NCBI GenBank assembly: GCA_018261755.1
Contig: JAGTRJ010000026.1
Span: 1-45,201, forward strand
Source: Burkholderiaceae bacterium
Lineage (GTDB): Bacteria; Pseudomonadota; Gammaproteobacteria; Burkholderiales; Burkholderiaceae_D
DNA: 45,201 nt
Direction: 5' to 3'
Made by a program: the position numbers and the translations under genes
Notes under the pieces: generated by a model
The model's input: the letters and a program-made list of their open reading frames with translations, nothing else
Told to the model about the DNA's origin: nothing
Database searches by the model: none
Part shown: one piece after another, positions 9,181 through 18,139 of the stretch
Layout: every line of letters begins with the position of its first letter
Numbering within the stretch: the stretch's first letter is position 1

Positions 9181-10152
9181 CTATTTTTTACGAACCGGCA
9201 CAGATGCCATGTTGCTGGTCAGGACATGGACATATGCCTGCTTCAGGGCTGCCGGTGCCACGCCAGCGTCTTCGATGCCAGAATCTTGGAACGCCACTTG
9301 ATGCGGTGACCCTGCGTGGCTGACGTATTCACTTGCCTTCTGGCAGTCAGCGTATGTGATAGGCCGTGGCGCTTCGTTTGCCACTACGCAAGAAAGCTCA
9401 CGCATGAAGTTAGCGAGCACCCCGACCAAGCCACCAGTGAGTAGATAGCTTTGCTGCGTGAGCACGCGAGTGCCCACATTAATGGGGTAGCCCGCCGCCT
9501 CGAACATGCGCACATAGTTTTTGACGCACGAAATGTATTCCTTCATTTCTTTTGGGTCACTTGCGTCGTATGGAAAGAAATTACGCGCAGGGCAAGCACG
9601 TAGACGCAACTGTTCATTTGCTGTGAAAAGTCGTTCTAACCGAGGAATGCCGAAGAAAATCAGCGTCATCTTGAGTGTGTCGTGCAGAGCCTTAAGCCAG
9701 TCGCTGGCGGCACGTGGTGGCACCCGCGACCCTTCATCAACAAGGTGCGATATCTCGTCAAAAATCACCACTCGTGTACCGGCAAGGCGAAGTTGCATCT
9801 CCATCAAATCGCGCATAGCTCCAGCCGTCATGCTGCCTCGCACCTGGATGCCTAACGCATGCAAAACACACTTTGGAAGCAGCTTGGCCGTCGCAGCTTG
9901 CGGCACATTCACAACCAACACGGGCACATGGCGTCGTCCGTCAATACGTTCTTCAGGATAGTCGCGTTTTAGTGTTGCAATGAGTGAAGATTTGCCCACG
10001 CGGCTTGGACCCGGCACGCGAACGACTGTAGGGGCAAAGCCAGCGATGGCATCATCGATACGCCGTTTTAGCTCATAGAGGTGTTCCACAAACATGTGAT
10101 GTTGTAGTTCGCAAGTTTCGATATTTTTGCGTAGTTGTCGAGCGGGTGTCAC
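9181..10152 (-). CDS. tnsC: TnsC-type AAA+ ATPase, transposition regulator
   Basis: 323 aa. Walker A GPSRVGKSS at residues 48-56 and Walker B VVIFDE at 128-133, the layout of TniB/TnsC ATPases. In Tn7 TnsC links the target-bound TnsD to the TnsAB transposase and gives target immunity; ATP-bound filaments on DNA mark the site. The length is between short TniB proteins and the 555-aa Tn7 TnsC. The start overlaps the tnsB stop by 4 bp. Confidence 0.92.
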   Translation of the reverse strand: MTPARQLRKNIETCELQHHMFVEHLYELKRRIDDAIAGFAPTVVRVPGPSRVGKSSLIATLKRDYPEERIDGRRHVPVLVVNVPQAATAKLLPKCVLHALGIQVRGSMTAGAMRDLMEMQLRLAGTRVVIFDEISHLVDEGSRVPPRAASDWLKALHDTLKMTLIFFGIPRLERLFTANEQLRLRACPARNFFPYDASDPKEMKEYISCVKNYVRMFEAAGYPINVGTRVLTQQSYLLTGGLVGVLANFMRELSCVVANEAPRPITYADCQKASEYVSHAGSPHQVAFQDSGIEDAGVAPAALKQAYVHVLTSNMASVPVRKK

Positions 10153-12182
10153 AGCAGTTTTTCTCCGGTATTTCTGTTTACGATATTCAATAGCGGCTCA
10201 TCGTCGTCATAAATGGCAGCCGCTTGTAGGTCTTCAGTGAGCAAAAATGGATTGAGCGAAGGTGTCGGCCCAAACGGAGCGACAGACGAAAGCGGATTTT
10301 TGATGGCGCGTTGGAGAGCAGAATGCTCTTTGGCAAGTTGTACGGTTTTCTGGTCTTCTTCGCGCTTCTTGGGAGATTTGGTTTTTCGGCCTTTTTCGTT
10401 GCGGGTGACCATATCGTCAAGGTCGCGCATAAACCGGGTTTTGTCGTCTGGAACCATCCAGTCATCCATGCCGGAATCAAATCGTGTTTTGGCTTCCGCA
10501 AAGGTCCATGCAGGCGTTTCTGGGCGGACGTGTTCCTGCGTTAGCGTAACGAGCGGCAGGTCATCCGACTCGTACACGTACGCCTGACGAAAATCATCGG
10601 GGTTGTAGAGCACATGGAGCTGCGCGCAGTCACCGTACTTAGACAGCAGATAGGAAATGGCATCGCCTTTGTAGCGAAATCCGTGCTCAAGCGTGATGCC
10701 AGTCTTGGCACTCAGCGTACATCTCGTGTGGTCATAAAGCGCACCCATCCATTCATGACGAGGAGGTGGCATAGTGATGGGATATCCCATTTCTTCTGTC
10801 AGGTAATTCAGGCGCTCAAGCGGCGTTTTCCCCTTGACTGAATCGACCAGCAATTCGTCCCAACGCAGACGCTCAAGTGATGTATTTACCCAGTCCTCGT
10901 AGAGCCACCTTACAATCCATTTTTCAAGCTCGTCGATAGTCATCAGCTCATCACCTAAAGCAACAGGGTCGCGCTTACCATCCTTTCCATCAAAGCGAGT
11001 GCACCCTGAGAGGCGTTGCAAGGCTTCTTTAAGCGACCTGTTTAAGCGCTCTATGAATGGCTTGCCTTGTGCCTCTTTTGCTTTGCAGTGCTTGACATCC
11101 ATCGCCAGCAGCTCAAGCCGAACAATTCGCCCACCTTTAGTCTCCGGACCGTTATCAAAAATGACCTGTGCAGGCGTGCCATATAGGTTGTGCGCATTGA
11201 CGATGCCAAATTCCTTGAAGCAGGCCGCCTTGACTGGCGTCAAATATTTTTCGAGACACAGCAACGTATCCATCTCACGCGGCTGGCCAATGACGAGATG
11301 CCATCCAACCGGATACCCGGTGCAGACATCAATCGCAAGGACCAGATAGACGTTCCTGGCCACGCCATGAGGTGTATGTACAACGAATGGCAGATGCACT
11401 GCATCCTGCTCAATTCGAGCAAGCGGAAATGCCGCACGAATGCGTTTCTTTGCGTACGACTTGCCGGCAACCCGGTTAAGCGGGTCCATTCGGTCATATT
11501 CGGCATCAACGGTCAGATGCTGAATCCTGGATGCGACGAATTTGCGGCTGATAGCGTTTTTGGCCGCATGCAGGCCACGACGCCTGGACTCACGATTGAT
11601 GTACCCCGTTAGGTCCTGAACAGTCCACTTTGATTCCGTAACGAGGAACTGATTTTGGACAGTCTCTTCGATGAATTCGATAATTTCCTTTGAATATCTA
11701 GGCGTCGCATTACCTTTGTTTCTATCGCCCTTGAGAACCGGCAACCCAAGTTGCTGACTTCTTCGAGCACGGTACAAGCTTGCACGAGATGGAAAGGAAC
11801 TGACCATTTGTTTGTCTGCGTTCTCCTCCATATAAGCTTCGCGGGCTGATGGTATCGCCGCGCTAAACGACAGGCCCAGTTTTGACTGTATGTTTCCAAT
11901 GCGCCTCAGGGCATCGTTCAGACCACGTACTTTGGCATGCAGCGACGGATTATCGTACTGGGCTGCGATGCCGACACGCGGCTTCCCTTTTCGATGCAAT
12001 ATCAAGCTGCCTGCCGAAATGCCTGCGCGTATGGCAGCTTCATCAACATACCTGGCCTCGCGTTTCTCAACATCGAAAACATTGATAGCGCCTGCATGGA
12101 TTCGGTTATCCAGTACCTCGACATAACTGTCAGGCTTGCCGGGCGGCGCCAATCTGTCTCCCACGCGCAAGTCGGAAATCAT
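10149..12182 (-). CDS. tnsB: TnsB-type DDE transposase
   Basis: 677 aa, close to the 702 aa of Tn7 TnsB. It has an N-terminal DNA-binding region and a retroviral-integrase-like core with the catalytic triad Asp260 (IEQDAVHLPF), Asp343 (IFDNGPETKG) and Glu378 (GKPFIERLN). The D-to-E spacing of 35 residues is typical for DD(35)E enzymes. A beta-barrel Mu-type C-terminal domain and a basic tail (RNEKGRKTKSPKKREED) follow, the part that contacts TnsC in Tn7. It should cut and join the 3' ends of the transposon and bind the end repeats. It overlaps tnsA and tnsC by 4 bp each. Confidence 0.95.
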   Translation of the reverse strand: MISDLRVGDRLAPPGKPDSYVEVLDNRIHAGAINVFDVEKREARYVDEAAIRAGISAGSLILHRKGKPRVGIAAQYDNPSLHAKVRGLNDALRRIGNIQSKLGLSFSAAIPSAREAYMEENADKQMVSSFPSRASLYRARRSQQLGLPVLKGDRNKGNATPRYSKEIIEFIEETVQNQFLVTESKWTVQDLTGYINRESRRRGLHAAKNAISRKFVASRIQHLTVDAEYDRMDPLNRVAGKSYAKKRIRAAFPLARIEQDAVHLPFVVHTPHGVARNVYLVLAIDVCTGYPVGWHLVIGQPREMDTLLCLEKYLTPVKAACFKEFGIVNAHNLYGTPAQVIFDNGPETKGGRIVRLELLAMDVKHCKAKEAQGKPFIERLNRSLKEALQRLSGCTRFDGKDGKRDPVALGDELMTIDELEKWIVRWLYEDWVNTSLERLRWDELLVDSVKGKTPLERLNYLTEEMGYPITMPPPRHEWMGALYDHTRCTLSAKTGITLEHGFRYKGDAISYLLSKYGDCAQLHVLYNPDDFRQAYVYESDDLPLVTLTQEHVRPETPAWTFAEAKTRFDSGMDDWMVPDDKTRFMRDLDDMVTRNEKGRKTKSPKKREEDQKTVQLAKEHSALQRAIKNPLSSVAPFGPTPSLNPFLLTEDLQAAAIYDDDEPLLNIVNRNTGEKLL

Positions 12183-12949
12183 GACCCCAGCTCCTCAATA
12201 AGACAAAGGTGGCCCAGGTCGCCGTATCCGGCCGACAGCTTCAAGGAGGCGCAGATGTGGTGATGCGCCACGTCTGCCTGCAGTACACCGGTAGCAAGTA
12301 AAGGCGGAATCAAGCCTGTCGGTATCTGAAGGTCTGTGCACAAAGCGCGCTGCAGCACTGGGCCAGATTCGCAATAGTGTTCAACCCGGTCGATGATGTC
12401 CTGGGTCAGGTATTTATGCGCGTGCGCCACCGCTGGCTTAAGCAGTTGTGCGTTGACGACGACCGGGTGTCGTTCATTCGCCGGAACAATCACCGTAGAT
12501 AACGGATAGCAGTACGCCTCCATGATTGCTCGGCCGCGCTCGATTTTCGCCCAGTACCGCTCGTCACCTTCGTAGCCCTCACGCTTGACTTCATACGCGC
12601 ACTGCAGACCATCGATTTGAACTGTGGCAAAGTCCGGTGTGTACTCTGCACCGCCGGTTCGGCCTCCCCGCATCCTGCGTGCCTCTGACACTTCTTCACG
12701 TGTGAACAGCAACCTTTCACCAACCAAGTCAACTGTGAACGGTTGTTGCTTGAAGGAGCGCACGCGCGGGTCGACACTTAATATGTGCGCCACCAGACGT
12801 TCCGTGTCAGAGTCGACGGTGATGTGGCCGTTGGCTTTTTCGGCATAGGTGCCAATGCGTGCTTTGCCGTAAGTCCGAGCTGTGAGCCGGACGCCGGCGT
12901 TCTCCGCAGTCCGGCGGCTGCGGACGCCATAGGATGGGACGCTTTTCAT
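12179..12949 (-). CDS. tnsA: TnsA-type endonuclease
   Basis: 256 aa. A restriction-enzyme-like fold with the PD-(D/E)xK residues Asp106 (TPDF), Glu120 and Lys122 (AYEVKREG), and an upstream Glu at about 50-51. In Tn7 TnsA cuts the 5' ends so that transposition is cut-and-paste rather than replicative; an intact TnsA predicts the same here. The C-terminal part would contact TnsC. The ATG is preceded by a good ribosome site, GGAGG (12955-12959 region). First gene of the tnsABC-tniQ operon. Confidence 0.93.
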   Translation of the reverse strand: MKSVPSYGVRSRRTAENAGVRLTARTYGKARIGTYAEKANGHITVDSDTERLVAHILSVDPRVRSFKQQPFTVDLVGERLLFTREEVSEARRMRGGRTGGAEYTPDFATVQIDGLQCAYEVKREGYEGDERYWAKIERGRAIMEAYCYPLSTVIVPANERHPVVVNAQLLKPAVAHAHKYLTQDIIDRVEHYCESGPVLQRALCTDLQIPTGLIPPLLATGVLQADVAHHHICASLKLSAGYGDLGHLCLIEELGS

Positions 12950-13107
12950 TTTGTACCTCCGTGGCTCGGCAACAGGATGCCCGCATGGATGGTTGTCAAA
13001 AAAATAATGCCGTTCTCTCGAACCGGCGCGGATGGTAAAGTTTTTGTCAGCAATTTTTTCTCACCAAAATATTTTGCTGAGGAGGTATAGTGCTGAGGAA
13101 TTTGCAT

Positions 13108-13123
13108 CAGTCGTATACGACTG
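13108..13123. promoter_or_regulatory. 16-bp palindrome between tnsA and the DUF6471-like gene
   Basis: CAGTCGTATACGACTG is a perfect palindrome 66 bp before the preferred start of the DUF6471-like gene and 159 bp before tnsA. Its central 12 bp recur at 2708-2719 near the left end. Its place in a divergent promoter region suggests an operator for transposition control. Confidence 0.5.
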
Positions 13124-13188
13124 AAAATTGTCGTGAGAAAATATCGATACGAAAAAATCGAGGGCCATTTGAAGGCCAAGGAGTAGCA

Positions 13189-13446
13189 GTGAGCAGACCG
13201 CCGCGCGGGAATATCCCGCAGACTCAGCCTTACGAAGCTTGGGAGCAGACCGCGAAGGAAATGATAGAAATCGAGATGATGCGGTGCGGCATCCGTTACA
13301 AACAGCTTGCGAAAATGCTGGAGGAGCTTGGAATCGAGGAATCGTCCGACCAGATAAATCGCAAGGTCAATCGCAAGCGGTTCAGCGCGGCATTCCTGCT
13401 CGCCTGTCTGCATGCTATGGGTGTGGAGAGCATCTCTCTTAAGTAG
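13189..13446 (+). CDS. Small DUF6471-like protein next to tnsA
   Basis: 85 aa from the GTG at 13189, chosen because AAGGAG sits 5-10 nt upstream. The frame is open back to 13090, but that would put the 16-bp palindrome inside the gene. The protein resembles DUF6471: WEQTAKEMIEIEMMRCGI, then YKQLAKMLEELGI, INRKVNRKRFSAAFLLACL and a final MGVESISL. The helices look like a compact DNA-binding fold of the helix-turn-helix sort. It is divergent from tnsA across a shared regulatory region, so a role in controlling transposition genes is a reasonable guess, not shown. Confidence 0.7.
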   Translation: MSRPPRGNIPQTQPYEAWEQTAKEMIEIEMMRCGIRYKQLAKMLEELGIEESSDQINRKVNRKRFSAAFLLACLHAMGVESISLK

Positions 13447-13906
13447 GATTAGCATCGCTCGACGTGGTCGGCATGCTACCCGTTCCGCCAGATTCGCCCA
13501 CAAGCAGATAGTTTTCATAGCCAACTCCCTCGTCGTACCCTCTCATAAAAAGGGGACCCGACCGGGCAGTTGGTCATAAAAGCGCATCCAGGCTCATCGT
13601 GGTACTACACTTCGGCATTGCACCGAAGCATTTCTACAACATAGTCGAGGATGGCGGGATTTTCAAGTTAGACGCTCCCAAATTATCGGTTACAGCAATA
13701 AATACTCCCAGGAAATGAAATTTCCTCACCCAGCTTGTCCGCATTCAGCATACTAATTACCGAATAACGCTGCGACGCAGTGGTATGCACTGACGCCAGC
13801 AAGAAATGGGCACGCGGGGCAATCAACCCCATCTTTGTCATTATCAAACGTCATGCTGACTGCCTTGCGCACTGGCTTCAATGTGGAACGTTAAATATCT
13901 CCGGCC
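13447..13906. other. Gene-free stretch downstream of the DUF6471-like and McrC-like genes
   Basis: The two flanking genes converge here. No supported gene. A 7-bp inverted repeat AGGAAAT/ATTTCCT (about 13710-13727) is visible. A short plus-strand frame (about 13594-13719, reading VVLHFGIAPKHFYNIVEDG) looks protein-like but lacks a start and could be a gene remnant. Confidence 0.4.
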
Positions 13907-15232
13907 TTACGTCTGCTGGCGCGGCGCTATCCCCAAAGCGATACATGCATCAACACCAAAGCGACGCTCCTCTGCCAGCAAATCCGGAGCGTTAAGCCCA
14001 ATCGAGAATCCAAAGACATCCACTCCTCCAACTTTACCAAACGCATCAACACGTCCAACGGGGGAATTCGACGGATACACCAAGCCGCAGATGGCCGTGC
14101 CATAGGCCAAAGCATAAGTGAGAGCCTGATTAATGTCGTTGCGGTCTGGCATGCCTGAATAAGGCTTGTACTTGACATCGAGGACGCAGACCGGCACGCC
14201 TTGGTCATTACGGATGAGGACATCAGGCGTCGTGTGGACGTTCCGCGTGAGGTGGTGTGTCGAGTTCAGAAACAAAAGTTGTTTTGCCCCTGTGGGTGCC
14301 GCGAAATTACCGTCAATCACGAATGCTGAACAGTGCTTGGCCAGACACCCCCTGATGTACTGCTCAAAGGCATCAGCCACATCAAAAATCAACGAGTTTA
14401 ATGAAAAGCTTGGTGGCAGATTTCGTTGACTCGGTCCAGAACTCCGCAGAACCGCATTTGCTAGTGGCAACGTCTTTTCGTAAGGTACAGATAACCGTTC
14501 ATACGACATGCGACGCTCTACTTCGTTCGCGATGGATAGCGCATTCCCCTTCGCTTCAACCTCCGAAAAGTTCTGCCATGCAACGTTTAGGCGAGATAGT
14601 CTTTTGCTGCGTCGAGATTCTGGGCGGCCTAAAGACAACGTGTGAATCAGATGTTCGAGTGCAAAGCGAATGCAAATGTTGAATACGTTTTCTGAACCAC
14701 GCTCGAATCGTGAAGTTGAGGCCGAAACGGTGCCTGGGTTCTTTGCACGCAGGTGGGACGTCTCTTTTACTAGTATTCGGCCAGAGCGTGGGTGCCCGTG
14801 GTAAATCCTACGACCATATTCCTTGTGCTTTCCCCATTCCACAATCTCTTCAACACCTTCTATCAAGGCATCTGCTAAGAGGTCAATGAGGTAGGAGGCC
14901 TCTTCGGAAGCCGCATATCCCCGGCTGATGAGGCTAAATATCCTGTGCGACGCATCAGCCTGCTGAAGGATGCGGTCAAGATTTGATATCTTTACGCGAG
15001 GAGCAACCTCAATAGCTACATCTTCGTTAATGGGGATGAGTCCAACATAGCTGCCGCACTGAAAAATCAAATCGGCACCGCGGGAATAAACCTGAAAGTA
15101 GTTTTTTCCCTTCACCTCCTCAAAGATATTGAGTCGGCCATTTTGAAGCATCGCTGCAAGAGGAATAGCGACTTCTGTGTGCTCATACCCTCGATATATC
15201 GTCGGCTCTTTAAGGGGTTCCAACTCCGTCAC
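13907..15232 (-). CDS. McrC-like PD-(D/E)xK nuclease subunit
   Basis: 441 aa, resembling McrC of the 5-methylcytosine restriction system. The N-terminal part is beta-rich (FQVYSRGADLIFQCGSYVG, IEVAPRV). The C-terminal nuclease core has Asp337 (TPDVLI), Asp352 and Lys354 (VLDVKYK), the family's PD...DxK pattern. McrC cuts DNA when activated by its partner NTPase. It is the last gene of a four- or five-gene leftward operon and starts 17 bp after the AAA ATPase gene. Having a methyltransferase in the same operon suggests a LlaJI-like restriction-modification system rather than a plain methyl-dependent type IV enzyme; this is inference. Confidence 0.85.
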   Translation of the reverse strand: MTELEPLKEPTIYRGYEHTEVAIPLAAMLQNGRLNIFEEVKGKNYFQVYSRGADLIFQCGSYVGLIPINEDVAIEVAPRVKISNLDRILQQADASHRIFSLISRGYAASEEASYLIDLLADALIEGVEEIVEWGKHKEYGRRIYHGHPRSGRILVKETSHLRAKNPGTVSASTSRFERGSENVFNICIRFALEHLIHTLSLGRPESRRSKRLSRLNVAWQNFSEVEAKGNALSIANEVERRMSYERLSVPYEKTLPLANAVLRSSGPSQRNLPPSFSLNSLIFDVADAFEQYIRGCLAKHCSAFVIDGNFAAPTGAKQLLFLNSTHHLTRNVHTTPDVLIRNDQGVPVCVLDVKYKPYSGMPDRNDINQALTYALAYGTAICGLVYPSNSPVGRVDAFGKVGGVDVFGFSIGLNAPDLLAEERRFGVDACIALGIAPRQQT

Positions 15233-15249
15233 TGCGGCCGCCTACAGAC

Positions 15250-16284
15250 TTACTGAGAAACTGTAACGTCAGAAACTGTAGGCTGCTGAGCAATCTCAAT
15301 CGCTTGCTCTACCGCCGCGACGGGCTCAGCAGGTATGGCTGCAGCCGCGCCCTGTGCCTCACGAAAGATGCCGTCCCACGCGTTAGAAATCTGCGAGAAC
15401 TCTTGGGGGCTTTGGCGAAATGCCTTTTCGAAGTGAAATCGCAGCTGGTATTCCCACAGGCGCTGCAATGCACCGACTGAACCGACTCTTGAAAAATAAG
15501 CGTGCCCGATTCTGGCAAATTGATTCCGATGCTGTTGAACAGTCCGAAAAAATGCGACCACGCGCCGGACCTGAACTTCGGGCAGTCCATTTGTTTTCAA
15601 CATCGACTCGAGGATGTTGACGTCTGGGTCCATGGAAATCTTGGCGAACCGACGTTCGAATGCCATGTCAAGTTCGTCAACCCCGCGGTCCCATGGATTC
15701 ATCGTGGCAACGATAAAGATATTGGACGGAATCTGAACACGCCGTCCAGATGCGAGTTCGAACTCCACGTTCCTTTGAGACTTCTCCAAGTATGTGAGCG
15801 CCTCTCCGAATACACGCACCGCATCACAACGACTCAATTCGTCAATGACCAAAACGAAGGTTGAATCGGGAGAGGCCGTTGCCTGGTCACAAAGGGTTAA
15901 AAATGTGCGCGCTTTGGGTTTGAATCCACCACTGTCCGTTGGCTCGTAACTTTCAATAAAATCCTCGTACTGATACGAAGGGTGAAACTGGACAAAGCGA
16001 ACACGCTCGGCATCGTTTTCAGCCAATGAAAAAGCAAGCCTTCGCGCATACCAGCTCTTGCTGGTTCCAGGTGGCCCAGACAAGATGACGCCTGCAAAAC
16101 CATCCTCAATTAGGTTCTTCGTCCTCTGCAGCACTTTGTCCTCAGCAGGAAGTGACGAAGGACCCGTCGGATAGACTTCCGTAGTGGTAATTGCGTCGGT
16201 AGCCGCATTGAGTGTCGGCTTAAGAACGCCAAAACCGCCTGCAGGAGTCTGGCGCGTGGGTACGGATGAAAGTCTGATGGACAT
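15250..16284 (-). CDS. McrB-like AAA ATPase lacking a separate DNA-binding domain
   Basis: 344 aa. Walker A GPPGTSKS at residues 70-77, Walker B VLVIDE at 144-149, and a sensor stretch TMNPWDRGVDELDMAFERRF. McrB GTPases carry an NTAD-type motif at this point that helps choose GTP; here it reads NPWD, closer to MoxR-like ATPases, so nucleotide preference is open. The AAA module starts almost at once, leaving only about 60 residues before it, without the N-terminal DNA-reading domain of E. coli McrB. The C-terminus is a low-complexity Ala/Glu/Pro-rich tail. Paired with the McrC-like gene it should form the motor of the nuclease; target reading may come from another protein in the operon. Confidence 0.83.
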   Translation of the reverse strand: MSIRLSSVPTRQTPAGGFGVLKPTLNAATDAITTTEVYPTGPSSLPAEDKVLQRTKNLIEDGFAGVILSGPPGTSKSWYARRLAFSLAENDAERVRFVQFHPSYQYEDFIESYEPTDSGGFKPKARTFLTLCDQATASPDSTFVLVIDELSRCDAVRVFGEALTYLEKSQRNVEFELASGRRVQIPSNIFIVATMNPWDRGVDELDMAFERRFAKISMDPDVNILESMLKTNGLPEVQVRRVVAFFRTVQQHRNQFARIGHAYFSRVGSVGALQRLWEYQLRFHFEKAFRQSPQEFSQISNAWDGIFREAQGAAAAIPAEPVAAVEQAIEIAQQPTVSDVTVSQ

Positions 16285-16308
16285 AATGAGGACTACGTAT
16301 TGAGCTGG

Positions 16309-16953
16309 TTAACTTGCTGGTTGAGGGGGAGCCCAAATCTGACCGAAGTCAAACTCTTCATCTTCTACAAATATTGACTTGGAAAACCTGCCATCGTTGA
16401 AGCCGAGGAGGACGTACAACTCTCTCACCAAATCGGTGATGGTAGGAGTCTGCCCGTTCGTCAAAATAAAGGAATGGTCTCGAAATAAGAAACCGCTTAG
16501 GGCCACCGCATTGACTGGATGCCCGAACAACAGGTGCTCAAGACACGCACTTTCGTGTTCCTCTACCAACGAGAAAGTTGCCGATTTTCCTGTGCCGAAC
16601 AGTTCCGCTACTCGGCGAAGCGGGGCCTGAGGGCGGAGGGAACTGACGGCATACGAACCCGCCACGTTACCGTTGAGCCAAACGTTCGCATCGGAACTCC
16701 CTGACTCATTAAAAGGCACGACATAAGGTGTGGCCTCCGGTGCATCTCCAACAAGTAAAAAACGGTCGAAGAACGCCTTGAATGCCGGCTTTAGGTTCCT
16801 CTCTCTGCCCTCCCGCGTTGCCGTAAAACAAAGGCAGAGATAGCCTGCGAAGTGTCGATGAATTTTCTGACTTCGAAGATGGTGGATGCATCGAGCGACA
16901 AATCCCAAATCGAGAAACGCTACTTGCTCCACTGAGATTGGCTCTTTTGGCAT
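16309..16953 (-). CDS. Unknown 214-aa protein in the methyltransferase/McrBC-like operon
   Basis: I do not recognise this protein. It is mixed alpha/beta with no signal peptide or membrane segment. Noticeable stretches are HLRSQKIHRHFAGYLCLCF near the N-terminus, a GTGKSATFSLVEE segment near the middle that resembles a P-loop by chance or design, and an acidic C-terminus (VEDEEFDFGQIW). It starts 3 bp after the methyltransferase stop and ends 24 bp before the AAA ATPase start, so it is certainly co-transcribed. Because the ATPase lacks a target-recognition domain, this protein could supply it; that is a guess from context. Confidence 0.75.
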   Translation of the reverse strand: MPKEPISVEQVAFLDLGFVARCIHHLRSQKIHRHFAGYLCLCFTATREGRERNLKPAFKAFFDRFLLVGDAPEATPYVVPFNESGSSDANVWLNGNVAGSYAVSSLRPQAPLRRVAELFGTGKSATFSLVEEHESACLEHLLFGHPVNAVALSGFLFRDHSFILTNGQTPTITDLVRELYVLLGFNDGRFSKSIFVEDEEFDFGQIWAPPQPAS

Positions 16954-16956
16954 TGG

Positions 16957-18096
16957 TTATTCGTCTGTATGAGAGAAAGAGGCAAGGTCTACGCCTATCG
17001 CAACCCGCCCCATTGCGCTTGCGACTCGAAGTGTTGTTCCCGTCCCGCAGAAGGGGTCAAGAACCACCGCTGGACGAAAGTCAACTTTACATTCACAACT
17101 AGTCCAACCTATTGTCCGCTTCTTCGCGAACGTGAATTCACGGAAATAACCGCCCAATGCCTTCTTAGCTTCGGCTGCAAGCCGCTTTACGTCGACGGTG
17201 TTCTTGCCGGTGCCAGTCTGCACTCGGAGCGCTTTGCCCGCGTCTGAGATGCCTGTTGCCTGGATTGCGGCAATGTGCGCAGCTGTCAGTCCCTTCTCTC
17301 GAGCCAACTCCATCGCGCGGCGCCCCTGAGGCCTCGATTCGTCTAACTCCGCAGTGCGTTGATAGATTCGCGAACGGAGGTGGCCACAAACCGGACACAC
17401 CTCGCTCGGACATGCCAGCGTAATGGCTCGCTCAACCAGTTCCTCAGGGAATGGCGCCAGGTGCTTACTCATGTCCCGCTTGAGATTTACGTTCCAAACA
17501 TCCCCGGGGTTAGCGCCGTTCCCGTACTTCTCCGAGTAGCCCACGATGTCGTAGTAGTAGTTCTGTGTGGGTGTCAAGTGAAGGATGTATTCATGGCGGT
17601 TAGCGAGCCTGGTTTTTGACGGCTCAGGCATCCCATTTTCTTTGGCCCAAATAATTCGGTTCCGAAGCTTCCACCCATCATCGCAAGCTGCCGCCTCAAT
17701 TCTCCCAGGAATACCGGCGAGACTTTTGTTGTGGTACGTGTCCCCCATGTTGAGAAATACAGAACCTGCAGGCTTGAGAATTCGTCTCCACTCTGTTAGC
17801 GCCGCTTGAATGTTGGCGACAAATTCCTGCGGGGTTTTCTCCAACCCAATTTGCTCTGGATACCCATAGTCGCGTTTTTTCCAGTATGGAGGAGACGTAA
17901 TAATCAAATCGACGCTGGCGTCGGGCAGCGGAATCTTTCTTGCATCAGCAGTAATAATTTTTGTTGCGCCCGGCGCGACAGGAATTCCAACATATTTGCC
18001 CGAACTCTTCTTTTTTTGGGGGGGCCGGCGGCGGTCAGGTTCGCCATTATCAAAGGCGGCGATGGTGCGTGCATAGTCGCCCATTTCGAGACTCAT
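16957..18096 (-). CDS. DNA methyltransferase with zinc-ribbon-like insert (beta class)
   Basis: 379 aa. Catalytic motif IV TSPPYW is at residues 67-72 and the AdoMet-binding motif I DPFCGTGTT at 347-355; this order marks the beta class. The SPPY form is frequent in N4-cytosine enzymes but also occurs in N6-adenine ones, so the modified base is uncertain. Between the motifs is an insert with CPSEVCPVCGH and a later CEC, which could bind zinc. It would protect self DNA from the nuclease encoded downstream. The ATG has AGGAG 9 nt upstream. It follows a 58-aa ribbon-helix-helix gene by 43 bp and shares its promoter. Confidence 0.9.
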   Translation of the reverse strand: MSLEMGDYARTIAAFDNGEPDRRRPPQKKKSSGKYVGIPVAPGATKIITADARKIPLPDASVDLIITSPPYWKKRDYGYPEQIGLEKTPQEFVANIQAALTEWRRILKPAGSVFLNMGDTYHNKSLAGIPGRIEAAACDDGWKLRNRIIWAKENGMPEPSKTRLANRHEYILHLTPTQNYYYDIVGYSEKYGNGANPGDVWNVNLKRDMSKHLAPFPEELVERAITLACPSEVCPVCGHLRSRIYQRTAELDESRPQGRRAMELAREKGLTAAHIAAIQATGISDAGKALRVQTGTGKNTVDVKRLAAEAKKALGGYFREFTFAKKRTIGWTSCECKVDFRPAVVLDPFCGTGTTLRVASAMGRVAIGVDLASFSHTDE

Positions 18097-18139
18097 TAAG
18101 CGCTCCTAATCATGTTGTTCTGCAAAGCCAGCACTGCTG

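Noticed and set aside
12946-13524. Minus-strand 192-codon frame upstream of tnsA
   Set aside because: It covers the divergent promoter region and the DUF6471-like gene, which has a better ribosome site and family match.
13594-13719. Short plus-strand protein-like frame
   Set aside because: No ATG start or ribosome site and no family match; at most a remnant.
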